A stretch of DNA of 9,203 bases from an uncultured Bacteroidales bacterium. GTDB lineage: Bacteria; Bacteroidota; Bacteroidia; Bacteroidales; UBA932. This document shows, one piece after another, positions 1 through 6,885 of the stretch (position 1 is the stretch's first letter; each line of letters begins with the position of its first letter). The translations under genes were made by a program, and so were the position numbers. The notes under the pieces were generated by a model that saw only the letters and a list, made by a program, of their open reading frames with translations, was not told where the DNA came from and did no database searches. The stretch covers positions 1 to 9,203 of the forward strand of contig CAKUYQ010000052.1 in NCBI GenBank assembly GCA_934717185.1, in the 5' to 3' direction.

Positions 1-426
1 TATACATATATATGTAATCCTCAGTCCAATGGATATGTAGACCTTTATAATAAGAACAACAAGTGGGTAGATACCTGTCCTAAATATAAGGACACAGGAA
101 AGTATTTGGAATTTGGAGTAAATACATTAGAATATGACAGGAATATGAAGAATGTGATACAATCTGTTATATACAATGCTTTTACAACAGAACAGATAAA
201 AATGCTTAGAGGGTACAGGCTTGCGGCAATAATGAGTTTAAACAGCGAAACGGGGAAATTAGAGGAGGTCTATTTTAGTTTCTATCACAGAGATTCTTAC
301 GCTAAGATACCAGTATCTGTTTTCAGAAAAATGGAATTGGAACTAAAAGAAAAGGTAAGATTTCAACCCACAGAAGAGGGTAAGAAGCTAGACTACATCT
401 ACTATGCTCCTAATTTTAGGCCATAG
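1..426 (+). CDS. Hypothetical protein, 3' part only (possible TonB-C-like end)
   Basis: The frame is open from the first base and ends at TAG 424-426, giving 141 residues of a protein whose start lies outside the window. A TTG at 106 could be read as a start, but the frame stays open upstream with ordinary-looking protein (YVDLYNKNNKWVD), so I treat the gene as 5'-truncated. I do not recognise the family. The last 70 residues have a strand-helix-strand look: a hydrophobic strand, a GKLEEVYFSF turn and strand, a charged amphipathic helix (FRKMELELKEKV), then RFQPTEEGKK and a final strand ending NFRP. This resembles the C-terminal domain of TonB-like proteins, where a G-K-V turn and an 'F-x-P...G' segment recur, but that is inference from pattern only. 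No membrane segment is visible in the part present. The gene is followed by a 410-bp gene-free stretch, so it is probably the last gene of its transcript. Confidence 0.7.
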   Translation, partial: YTYICNPQSNGYVDLYNKNNKWVDTCPKYKDTGKYLEFGVNTLEYDRNMKNVIQSVIYNAFTTEQIKMLRGYRLAAIMSLNSETGKLEEVYFSFYHRDSYAKIPVSVFRKMELELKEKVRFQPTEEGKKLDYIYYAPNFRP

Positions 427-443
427 GTAGATATTATTTTCTA

Positions 444-457
444 TCAAAATATTTTGA
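444..457. repeat. 14-bp perfect palindrome TCAAAATATTTTGA
   Basis: TCAAAAT and ATTTTGA are exact reverse complements. The site lies 17 bp after the stop of the upstream gene. It is AT-rich and has no spacer, so it could be a 3'-end structure or a protein site. It could also be chance in AT-rich DNA. Confidence 0.4.
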
Positions 458-466
458 ATTAATGTA

Positions 467-506
467 ATGGTATAGCGCAGAGCTGTTGACTGTTGTTTTA
501 TACCAT
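467..506. repeat. Inverted repeat ATGGTATA / TATACCAT
   Basis: The arms ATGGTATA (467-474) and TATACCAT (499-506) are exact reverse complements separated by 24 bp. Together with the palindrome just upstream they may form the 3' end of the upstream transcript. There is no G+C-rich stem with a T tract, so I do not call a Rho-independent terminator. Confidence 0.35.
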
Positions 507-530
507 AATTTAGTGGGCTGAGAAGTTTAT

Positions 531-701
531 AGCGTTGGCGTTGGCATTGGCTTTGGCCTTAATTGAGTTTATAGTTGAGAGTTTATAGTGTATAGAAGGG
601 TAAAGAGGGTATAGAGAGTATAGAGAGTATAGAGAGTATAGAGAGTATAGAGGGTAAAGAGGGTAAAGAGGGTAAGGAAAGCTAACGCCAACGCCAATGC
701 T
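531..701. repeat. Imperfect 21-bp inverted repeat flanking the tandem array
   Basis: The left arm (531-551, AGCGTTGGCGTTGGCATTGGC) and the reverse complement of the right arm (681-701) agree at 18 of 21 positions by my alignment, including an unbroken run TTGGCGTTGGC. The arms are themselves built of a 6-bp GTTGGC-like unit. They enclose the 9-bp tandem array, so the whole could extrude as a long stem with a repetitive loop. Confidence 0.6.
598..678. repeat. 9-bp tandem repeat, nine units (GAGTATAGA / GGGTAAAGA)
   Basis: Nine consecutive 9-bp units can be read. They are GGGTAAAGA (598), GGGTATAGA (607), four identical GAGTATAGA (616, 625, 634, 643), GGGTAAAGA (652, 661) and GGGTAAGGA (670). 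The strand is strongly biased, with almost no C on the plus strand. The unit length is a multiple of three, so copy-number change would not shift a frame, but no gene crosses the array. Confidence 0.85.
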
Positions 702-753
702 AAAGCTGATAAGCTAATTAACTGACTATAAACCTTTTCTGTAAGCCAAATGA

Positions 754-780
754 GCAAAGACAAACTTGTTTGAGCTTTGC
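754..780 (-). terminator. Compound hairpin after waaA (weak terminator candidate)
   Basis: GCAAAG (754-759) pairs with CTTTGC (775-780), and the inner CAAA (761-764) pairs with TTTG (769-772), leaving a four-base loop and a small internal bulge. It is the first stem-loop met by transcripts leaving waaA on the minus strand, about 57 bp past the stop. No T tract follows on either strand, so a terminator role is a guess from position. Confidence 0.3.
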
Positions 781-836
781 CATAGAGAGGAAAAGCTGCG
801 CGAAAGCGAACAATACACTATATACTATAAACTAAA

Positions 837-2207
837 TCAGCCAACGCTTTTCTCTATCGTTGAGACTACTTTCTGTGTGGCGCCTATATTAGACAAAACA
901 TAGTTTTTGCAGACAGCACCTTTTTCTGCTATTACAGATCTGTTGTTCACAAATTTATTTGTAATGTCGTACAGGCCGGAGCAGTTCTCTATGCTTGTTG
1001 CGCCGCCAAGAGCAATGAGGTCTCTCGCCTCTTTGAATTTTTTGTAATTTGGACCAAATATTATTGGCATTCCGTATGTTGCAGCCTCTAAAATGTTGTG
1101 GATGCCAACCCCGAAACCACCGCCGATATAGGCAACATGACCATACTTGTATACAGATGACAGTATGCCTATGCAGTCTATTATGAGCACCCTGCTACGG
1201 GATAGCTGTTTGCAGATAGCCTCCCTCTCTTCACTTCCCTCGGCAGAGTTCACAAAATGCTCGTTAAGTTGTGTGTATCTGACAGGGTTGTATATAGAAA
1301 AGGTACGCTCTATTGTCGCTATATGGTCTTTTCCTATCTCATGCGGGGCAAGGACGAGCCTTATCTTTGAGAAGTTTTCGAGAATGCGTGCAATCAAAGC
1401 CTCATCGGGCGGCCAGCTGCTGCCGGCTACAAGTATAAGACTATTTGTAGTCTTGGCTGTTGGAACAGCTTGGGCAGCAGGAGTAATACCGGCAGAAGAG
1501 GATGGCATACCCACCCTTACAAAAGCGTCTACAAGTGGCAGATTCTTTGAGCTTTGGGTAATCTTGTAAACGCGGTCGAACCGGGTGTCTCCACTAATTG
1601 TAACATTCTCCTTTATACCCACTTCGGCCAAAAGCGCTGCAGAATTTTCATCCTGTACAAAGAGATGGCTATAAGTCCCTAACATCTTTCTGAACAGAGA
1701 ACCGTACCATTTGAAAAACGGTTGGCTCCGGCGGAATATTGCAGATACGATATAAACCTCTGTACCAAATCTCTTTAAGGCTGTAAGGTAGTTGTACCAG
1801 AACTCATACTTTATGAAGATAGCTTTTTGGGGCTTTACAGCCTCAACAAAGCGGCGCGCATTGCGGGCCGTATCTATTGGGAGGTAGAAAACCCAATCTG
1901 CCATATCATAGTTCTTTCTAAGCTCATATCCACTTGGAGAAAAGAATGTTAGCAGAATCTTGTATTGTGGTGCGTTGGTTTTATACCACTCTATGATAGG
2001 GCGAGCCTGCTCAAATTCGCCAACGGACGACGCATGAAACCATACTATTGGGGCATCTGATTTTACTGTCTGTACAATGCGTGCAAGCAACCCCTTTCTG
2101 CCTTTGCAGAAAAGCTTTGCCTTATCATTAAAGGGGGCTGCAATCTTGGTTGCAAACGAATACCCTCTTATCCCTATGTCATACAGTAAATTCAAAATGC
2201 AGAGCAT
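837..2207 (-). CDS. waaA: 3-deoxy-D-manno-octulosonic acid (Kdo) transferase WaaA/KdtA
   Basis: WaaA (glycosyltransferase family 30) moves Kdo from CMP-Kdo to the lipid IVA precursor at the cytoplasmic face of the inner membrane, an essential step in LPS core synthesis. The 456-residue product has the family layout. A hydrophobic N-terminus is followed by APFNDKAKLFCKGRKG (about 24-39). HASSVGEFEQARP (58-70) follows, with Glu64 matching the proposed catalytic base. Then come FSPSGYE (89-95), KYEFWYN (133-139) and SGDTRFDRV (205-213). The C-terminal nucleotide-sugar domain has GSSWPPDE (262-269), APHE (287-290), a GGGFGVGIHNILEAA stretch (362-376) and a GPNYKKF stretch (385-391). The ATG at 2207 gives an N-terminus like that of relatives. 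No clear Shine-Dalgarno or TAnnTTTG promoter is seen upstream. An Ala/Ser/Pro/Thr-rich insert at about 234-255 makes it longer than I expect for the family. It is divergent from mlaE. Confidence 0.95.
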   Translation of the reverse strand: MLCILNLLYDIGIRGYSFATKIAAPFNDKAKLFCKGRKGLLARIVQTVKSDAPIVWFHASSVGEFEQARPIIEWYKTNAPQYKILLTFFSPSGYELRKNYDMADWVFYLPIDTARNARRFVEAVKPQKAIFIKYEFWYNYLTALKRFGTEVYIVSAIFRRSQPFFKWYGSLFRKMLGTYSHLFVQDENSAALLAEVGIKENVTISGDTRFDRVYKITQSSKNLPLVDAFVRVGMPSSSAGITPAAQAVPTAKTTNSLILVAGSSWPPDEALIARILENFSKIRLVLAPHEIGKDHIATIERTFSIYNPVRYTQLNEHFVNSAEGSEEREAICKQLSRSRVLIIDCIGILSSVYKYGHVAYIGGGFGVGIHNILEAATYGMPIIFGPNYKKFKEARDLIALGGATSIENCSGLYDITNKFVNNRSVIAEKGAVCKNYVLSNIGATQKVVSTIEKSVG

Positions 2208-2279
2208 TAGCCGTTAAAACATGCGAATTTAGTAATTATTTAATGAATAAAAAAATGTGTAACTTGCGGTGTTTTTACA

Positions 2280-2296
2280 AGACCTTCCTAAGGTCT
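2280..2296 (+). promoter_or_regulatory. Perfect hairpin AGACCTT-CCT-AAGGTCT before mlaE
   Basis: Two exact 7-base complementary arms (2280-2286 and 2290-2296) surround a 3-base loop. The hairpin ends eight bases before the AGGAG ribosome site of mlaE, in the short divergent gap between waaA and mlaE. It could be an operator or a 5'-leader stem that affects mlaE translation. No T run follows, so it is not a typical terminator. Confidence 0.45.
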
Positions 2297-2304
2297 GCTA
2301 CAAG

Positions 2305-2309
2305 AGGAG
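2305..2309 (+). promoter_or_regulatory. Shine-Dalgarno AGGAG deciding the mlaE start
   Basis: AGGAG lies four bases before the ATG at 2314. An upstream in-frame ATG at 2269 would put the hairpin inside the coding region and add a basic 15-residue leader (MFLQDLPKVCYKRRF) not expected in MlaE. I therefore choose 2314. Confidence 0.65.
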
Positions 2310-2313
2310 ATTT

Positions 2314-3060
2314 ATGGGTGTTAAAAAAAATTTAGAACTTATAGGACAGTATTGGCTGCTTATGGAGAGGGTGTTTACCAAACCGGAGAAGTGGAGTATC
2401 TTTAGAAAGCAGTATGTCATAGAGGCATATAAACTTATAATAGATTCACTTCCAATAGTTTCAATCATCTCTATATTCATAGGGGCGGTAATTGTGTTGC
2501 AGACTGCATACAATTTGGAGAATCCGTTCATTCCAAAGATGTATGTAGGATATATGGCGCGTGAAAGTTTGGTGTTGGAGTTCTGTTCTACCATGGTTGC
2601 GCTTATTTTAGCAGGCAAGATAGGCTCAAACATTGCATCTGAGATAGGAAGTATGCGTATAACAGAGCAGATAGATGCAATGGAGATTATGGGTGTGAAC
2701 TCGGCCAACTATCTTATCCTTCCAAAGATAGCCTCTGCTACCACTCTAAGTCCGTTTGTAATGTTGGCAAGTTTTATGATAGGTCTGCTTGGCGGCGCAC
2801 TTATTGTTATATTTACAGGGGTCATTAATCTTGGCCAGTACATAGATGGTATACAGTTTGCCTTTAAACCATATTATGTCTACTACAGTATGACAAAGAT
2901 GGCCGTTTTTGCATTTATTATAACCTCAGTATCCTCTTTTTACGGATACTATGCAAAGGGCGGCTCGCTTGGAGTTGGACGTTCAAGCACAAAGGCAATT
3001 GTAATAAGCAGCGGGCTTATTTTGGTGTTTAACCTGCTTATAACCAAGATAATGTTGTAA
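2314..3060 (+). CDS. mlaE: MlaE-family phospholipid ABC transporter permease
   Basis: MlaE is the inner-membrane permease of the Mla/MCE lipid transport system, which moves phospholipids between inner and outer membrane and so maintains outer-membrane asymmetry. The chosen product is 248 residues, the usual size. An amphipathic N-terminus (1-40) is followed by hydrophobic segments at about 45-66, 85-103, 145-170, 190-210 and 225-247. The family signature is clear: GKIGSNIASEIGSMR (101-115), then ITEQIDAMEIMGVNS (116-130). SSFYGYYAKGGSLGVG (207-222) is also typical. The start at 2314 is supported by AGGAG four bases upstream. mlaF follows after 15 bases, so the two are almost certainly cotranscribed. 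Neither an MlaD (MCE) nor an MlaC/MlaB gene lies next to them, so those partners, if present, must be encoded elsewhere. Confidence 0.93.
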   Translation: MGVKKNLELIGQYWLLMERVFTKPEKWSIFRKQYVIEAYKLIIDSLPIVSIISIFIGAVIVLQTAYNLENPFIPKMYVGYMARESLVLEFCSTMVALILAGKIGSNIASEIGSMRITEQIDAMEIMGVNSANYLILPKIASATTLSPFVMLASFMIGLLGGALIVIFTGVINLGQYIDGIQFAFKPYYVYYSMTKMAVFAFIITSVSSFYGYYAKGGSLGVGRSSTKAIVISSGLILVFNLLITKIML

Positions 3061-3075
3061 ATAGGAGAGAAAGAT

Positions 3076-3834
3076 ATGATAGAAGCCAAGCATTTGTACA
3101 AGGAGTTTGACGGAAAGGATGTATTAAAGGATATAAGTGTAACCTACAAGCCGGGGGAATGTTCTCTTATCATTGGCGCCAGCGGCAGTGGAAAGACAGT
3201 GCTGCTTAAAAATTTGGTAGGTCTTTTTATTCCCGACAAAGGAGATATTCTATACGATGGCAAATCTTTCATAAAGATGAATGCCGCAGAGAAAAAGAGG
3301 TTGAGACAGGAGATGGGGATGCTGTTTCAGGGAAGCGCCCTGTTTGATTTTGCCACTGTTGAGGAGAATATAATGTTCCCTATGGATTTCTTTACAGATT
3401 GGTCCAAAGAGCAGAAGTTAGAGAGAGTCAACTTCTGCCTTAAAAGGGTGAATCTTGAAAATGCCAACAAAAAGATGCCATCTGAACTTAGTGGTGGAAT
3501 GCAAAAACGAGTTGGAATAGCAAGAGCAATAGCGCTTAATCCAAAATATCTGTTCTGCGATGAACCAAACTCGGGGTTGGATCCAACAACATCCATTGTA
3601 ATAGACAGACTTATAAAGGAGATAACACAGGAGTATAAAATCACTACGGTGGTAAACACTCACGATATGAACTCTGTTATGGAGATTGGAGACAATGTGG
3701 TTTTCATTTACAAAGGGGAGAAAAAGTGGGAGGGTAACAACAGAGAGATTCTTTCATCTGAGTGTAAGGAACTCAACGATTTTGTGTTTGCATCCAATAT
3801 GGCGAAGCAGCTTAAACAGTTTATGGACAAATAG
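3076..3834 (+). CDS. mlaF: MlaF-family phospholipid ABC transporter ATP-binding protein
   Basis: MlaF is the cytoplasmic ATPase that drives the MlaE permease. The 252-residue product is a complete single nucleotide-binding domain. The Walker A motif GASGSGKT is at 34-41, the Q-loop Gln at 85 (MLFQGSALF), the signature LSGGM at 138-142, Walker B YLFCDEP at 158-164 with Glu163, the D-loop SGLDP at 166-170 and the switch His196 in NTHD. All catalytic residues are present, so it should be active. MLFQGSALFD and LSGGMQKRVGIARAIA are characteristic of the Mla group. AGGAG at 3063-3067, eight bases before the ATG, is a good ribosome site. It sits 15 bases after mlaE and 12 bases before the TPR gene, consistent with one operon. 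Its arginine codons are almost all AGA/AGG. Confidence 0.94.
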   Translation: MIEAKHLYKEFDGKDVLKDISVTYKPGECSLIIGASGSGKTVLLKNLVGLFIPDKGDILYDGKSFIKMNAAEKKRLRQEMGMLFQGSALFDFATVEENIMFPMDFFTDWSKEQKLERVNFCLKRVNLENANKKMPSELSGGMQKRVGIARAIALNPKYLFCDEPNSGLDPTTSIVIDRLIKEITQEYKITTVVNTHDMNSVMEIGDNVVFIYKGEKKWEGNNREILSSECKELNDFVFASNMAKQLKQFMDK

Positions 3835-3846
3835 AGGGATATTATA

Positions 3847-5556
3847 ATGAAGAATATTTTAAGAACTATTGTCACGGCAATTTTTACAGGATTTTTTACA
3901 ATAGTTGCCAATGCGCAGAACGAATATTATTTAGAGGGGCTAAAGTATTTTAACCTTAACGAATATACTGCAGCAAAAGCTCAGTTTATAAAGGCTTTGG
4001 AGGTAGATTCAACGGCAAAGAACGATGCCGCATTCTATTACCTTGCAAGAATTGCTATGACGGAGAGGTCATACGACAATGCAGAGAAACTGCTCCTCAG
4101 AGCTATAGAGAAAGATTCTGTAAACACAACATACAAGGAGACATTGGCACAGATTTATCTTGCCAAGGACAACCTTGCAATGACCATAGAGATATACGAC
4201 AAATTGGTAAAGGCCAATCCTAAAAAGATAAACTACTATTATACTTTAGCGGAGCTGTATATTGCGGCGAAGGACCTGCCTGCGGCAACAAGGCTCATAG
4301 AGAGGATAGAGCAGGTGCAGGGAAGAAACGAATCAACAGCATCGTTGAGATTCAAAATCTTTAGGATGGAGGATAACTGGGACGGAGCGGTTGAGTACTT
4401 TACAAAATTTGACAAGGAACAGCAGTCTGTCAATGTTGAAACTCTGCTTGGAGACCTCTATCTTGAACGATATAAAGATACCCTTGCGATGGAGTACTAT
4501 GAAAAAGCGTTATCCCATCAGAAGAACTATATGCCTGCAATTTACGGTAAGTCTGAGGTATATAGAGTAAGAAGGGATTATCCCAACTTCTTTAAAACGG
4601 TGAAGGTCGTTATGGCAGATGATATAATGAATCCGCAAGGGAAGGTTGCGTATGTAAGGAATATTTTGCAGATCCCCGGGGTTATGACAGCCTATCCAAA
4701 GGAGATGGACAGCCTTATAACAACACTCAGAACAGCCTATCCGGCAGATACTCTTGTAAAACAGTTGGCCGTAGGGTATTATCTGCAGGGGGAAAGAAAA
4801 CATGATGCTGCACAGGTTATTAGGGACTACACGCTTAGTAACCCGTCTCCGCAGCAGCTTACAGAGTATATAAGTTTTCTGCTCTATGTTGAGGATTACA
4901 AGCCGCTTGAGAAGCTGCTTACCGGAAAAGAGTGCGATACGCTTGTAAATCATCTTGAGTCTGTGAACCTTACGGACAGGTTAGACATCCTTGCTTTTGT
5001 ATACTTTAAAGAGGAAAGGTATAAGGAATCGATAGATACTTACAAAAAGTTGGAGAAGGAGGCTGTAGCTGGGAAAGACAAGGATATGTTGCTAAAGACA
5101 TATTCGCTTCTTGGAGATCTTAGCCATTTGGTGGGGGATGTTCCCGGAGCGTTCTCGTACTATAAAAAGGCGCTTAAGATTAACCCCAATGAGGTTTCGG
5201 TGCTTAACAATTATGCTTATTACCTCTCTTTACAGAAAAAGGATTTAAAGCGTGCATACGCTATGAGCAAGAAGACAATAGAGGCCGAACCGGACAATCC
5301 TACATACTTGGATACTTTTGGCTGGATACTGTTTCTTATGGATAAGCCTATTGAGGCAAAATCTACATTCAAGCATGCAATGCTTTACGGGGGGAAAGAG
5401 AGCGCTGCTGTTTTAGACCATTATGCAGAGGTACTTTACGCGTTAAAGGAGTATGATCTTGCCTTTATATATTGGAACCAGGCAAAAGCTATTGATACAG
5501 ATAATGAGATGGATCTTGAACAAAAGATAAAAGAGCGCAGAGAGGCGGTCAAATAA
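3847..5556 (+). CDS. Secreted tetratricopeptide-repeat protein
   Basis: This 569-residue protein starts with a signal peptide (a basic N-terminus MKNILR, hydrophobic residues 7-20, likely cleavage after ANA at 21-23), so it should act in the periplasm or at the outer membrane. There is no lipobox cysteine. The rest is mostly TPR helices. Clear units are at about 25-58, 62-95, 96-127, 128-157, 197-228, 416-449, 451-483, 485-517 and 521-552, with a less regular middle. The C-terminal part (LNNYAYYLSL, then EPDNPTYLDTFGW) matches the form common in outer-membrane TPR proteins. TPRs bind other proteins; no enzymatic motif is seen. It starts 12 bases after mlaF and ends 24 bases before the EnvC-like gene. 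The partner is unknown, but the context points to the envelope: lipid transport on one side and amidase control on the other. Confidence 0.9.
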   Translation: MKNILRTIVTAIFTGFFTIVANAQNEYYLEGLKYFNLNEYTAAKAQFIKALEVDSTAKNDAAFYYLARIAMTERSYDNAEKLLLRAIEKDSVNTTYKETLAQIYLAKDNLAMTIEIYDKLVKANPKKINYYYTLAELYIAAKDLPAATRLIERIEQVQGRNESTASLRFKIFRMEDNWDGAVEYFTKFDKEQQSVNVETLLGDLYLERYKDTLAMEYYEKALSHQKNYMPAIYGKSEVYRVRRDYPNFFKTVKVVMADDIMNPQGKVAYVRNILQIPGVMTAYPKEMDSLITTLRTAYPADTLVKQLAVGYYLQGERKHDAAQVIRDYTLSNPSPQQLTEYISFLLYVEDYKPLEKLLTGKECDTLVNHLESVNLTDRLDILAFVYFKEERYKESIDTYKKLEKEAVAGKDKDMLLKTYSLLGDLSHLVGDVPGAFSYYKKALKINPNEVSVLNNYAYYLSLQKKDLKRAYAMSKKTIEAEPDNPTYLDTFGWILFLMDKPIEAKSTFKHAMLYGGKESAAVLDHYAEVLYALKEYDLAFIYWNQAKAIDTDNEMDLEQKIKERREAVK

Positions 5557-5580
5557 TCCAAGTGGGTATAACTGAGACAG

Positions 5581-6837
5581 ATGAAAGGATCCAAAATATT
5601 GTTGTTGAGCATTGCCCTGTTTTTTTCTGCGGTTTTTTATTGCGGAAATGAGGGATTGTCTGCCCAAAACAGACAGGCGGATGACTATAAAAAGGCCATA
5701 GATGCGCATAAACAGAGGATAGAGGCAATAGAGTCAGACATAGATTTTTTGGACAGGCAGATCTTGGAAACCAATAAAAAGCATAGCAATACGGTTAACG
5801 GATTGGTGCTACTCAGAAAAAAGATACAGACAAGAAACAATCTTATAGCGGAGATTGGCGAAACCCTTAAACAGCAGAGGGCGGAGTATAAAAAAGTATT
5901 GGAGAACAGCAACTCATTAAAACGTACTTTGGACACCTTGGAGGCTCATCACAAAAAGCTGCTGCTCAATGCCTATAAAAATAGAGATTCCCGCACCTGG
6001 TTTATGTATATTATTGCAAGCAAGAATATAGAGCAGGGCTATAGAAGGTGGGTTTATCTAAAAAATTTCTCGGAAAAGATAAACCGGCAGGGGCTTAAGA
6101 TTATGGGAATGCGCGAACAGCTGAGCCGTGAGATGGAGAGGCTTGCTTTGCTGAGCAATGAAACCCGGAATTCGCTTGACAAGCTCAACGCAGAAAGGAG
6201 CAGTCTTAAGAGGGAGGAGGTTTCTCTAAACAACTCTGCAAAAAAACTTTCCCGGCAGCAGAGCAAGCTGAAAAGAGAACTTGCTCAAAAGAGAGCAGAA
6301 TCGCAAAGACTTAACAGAGAGGTTGAAAAGTTGATTACTGCCGCCATAAAGGCTGCGGGGGGCGATGACCAAAAGAATAGTTTGTCGGGAAGCAAAAAAG
6401 GATTGGACGAAACAGATGTAAAGCTCTCTGCAGAGTTTGGAGATAATAAAGGGAAACTGCCGTGGCCTGTATCGCAAGGTGTTATAATAGAGCAGTTTGG
6501 AGAGCATCCGCACCCTACACTCAAGAATGTGAAACTTCCGTTCAACAACGGAGTTAATATATCCACAACGGCTGCTGCGCAGGTAAAGACAGTGTTCAAT
6601 GGGGTTGTAAAGCAGGTTATAATTATTCCAGGTTATAATCACTGCGTGCTTGTTCAGCATGGTAAGTATTTTACATTCTACTGCAAATTGAGCAGGGTGA
6701 GTGTTAAGCAGGGTACAAGATTAGACAGAGGCGATGTGATTGGTACTCTTGAGGTTAAGGATAATACCTCAGTGCTTCATTTTGAACTGTGGAACGGAAC
6801 GACAAAACAGAATCCCGAGTTGTGGCTTAAGAGATAA
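5581..6837 (+). CDS. EnvC-like murein hydrolase activator (degenerate M23 peptidase)
   Basis: The 418-residue product has a signal peptide (1-29, likely cleaved near LSA/Q), a long charged coiled-coil region (about 33-253), a short linker and a C-terminal M23/LytM-like domain (about 292-418, starting LPWPVSQGVIIEQFGEHPHP). In active M23 enzymes zinc is held by H-x-x-x-D and H-x-H motifs. Here the first motif reads NNGVN (322-326, Asn322 and Asn326 in place of His and Asp). The usual YxHLS histidine is Lys369 (YCKLS), and the H-x-H motif reads VLH (398-400), keeping only His400. The domain is therefore probably not a peptidase. Coiled coil plus degenerate LytM is the architecture of EnvC, which activates periplasmic N-acetylmuramoyl-L-alanine amidases at the septum. 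That role is inferred by family. It is the last gene of the mlaE-mlaF-TPR cluster. Confidence 0.9.
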   Translation: MKGSKILLLSIALFFSAVFYCGNEGLSAQNRQADDYKKAIDAHKQRIEAIESDIDFLDRQILETNKKHSNTVNGLVLLRKKIQTRNNLIAEIGETLKQQRAEYKKVLENSNSLKRTLDTLEAHHKKLLLNAYKNRDSRTWFMYIIASKNIEQGYRRWVYLKNFSEKINRQGLKIMGMREQLSREMERLALLSNETRNSLDKLNAERSSLKREEVSLNNSAKKLSRQQSKLKRELAQKRAESQRLNREVEKLITAAIKAAGGDDQKNSLSGSKKGLDETDVKLSAEFGDNKGKLPWPVSQGVIIEQFGEHPHPTLKNVKLPFNNGVNISTTAAAQVKTVFNGVVKQVIIIPGYNHCVLVQHGKYFTFYCKLSRVSVKQGTRLDRGDVIGTLEVKDNTSVLHFELWNGTTKQNPELWLKR

Positions 6838-6885
6838 CAATTACGTTAAGAGTTTTTTGGCTCATTTTAGGCAACTTGCGGCTAA

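Larger units (their letters stand above)
524..833. repeat. Stretch bounded by inverted AGTTTATAG repeats (MITE-like candidate)
   Basis: AGTTTATAG occurs on the plus strand at 524-532, 566-574 and 580-588, and on the minus strand (as CTATAAACT) at 825-833. The shorter CTATAAAC is also present at 726-733. The outermost copies bound about 310 bp in inverted orientation. Extra sequence near the copies also matches in inverse: GTGTAT at 589-594 and ATACAC at 813-818. This could be a non-autonomous mobile repeat or a decayed family of intergenic repeats. No target-site duplication was recognised, so the element call is an inference. Confidence 0.35.
427..836. other. Gene-free, repeat-rich intergenic region
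   Basis: This 410-bp stretch between two converging genes holds no convincing gene. The only reading frame of any length is on the minus strand. It is made of the repeats themselves (Leu-Ala and Thr-Leu-Tyr runs) and is not credible as protein. The stretch contains a perfect AT-rich palindrome, an inverted repeat, a 9-bp tandem repeat flanked by inverted arms, several AGTTTATAG copies in both orientations, and a compound hairpin; each is listed separately. No tRNA or other RNA gene was recognised. Confidence 0.7.

Noticed and set aside
569..763. 64-residue minus-strand frame rich in Leu-Ala and Thr-Leu-Tyr repeats
   Set aside because: It is made of the 9-bp and 6-bp repeats read as codons. 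It has no ribosome site and no normal protein composition.
427..836. CRISPR array or tRNA gene in the repeat-rich gap
   Set aside because: The repeat units are 9 bp and contiguous with no spacers, and no cloverleaf could be drawn.
1147..1569. 140-residue plus-strand frame inside waaA
   Set aside because: It is antisense to a clear WaaA coding sequence and has no recognisable domain, so it is a shadow of the real gene.
2260..2267. TAACTTGC as a promoter element for mlaE
   Set aside because: It is one base short of TAnnTTTG and no good -33 element is found at the expected distance.
2150..2335. Small 61-residue plus-strand frame across the waaA-mlaE gap
   Set aside because: It overlaps the waaA start and the mlaE start in another frame, has no ribosome site and matches nothing.
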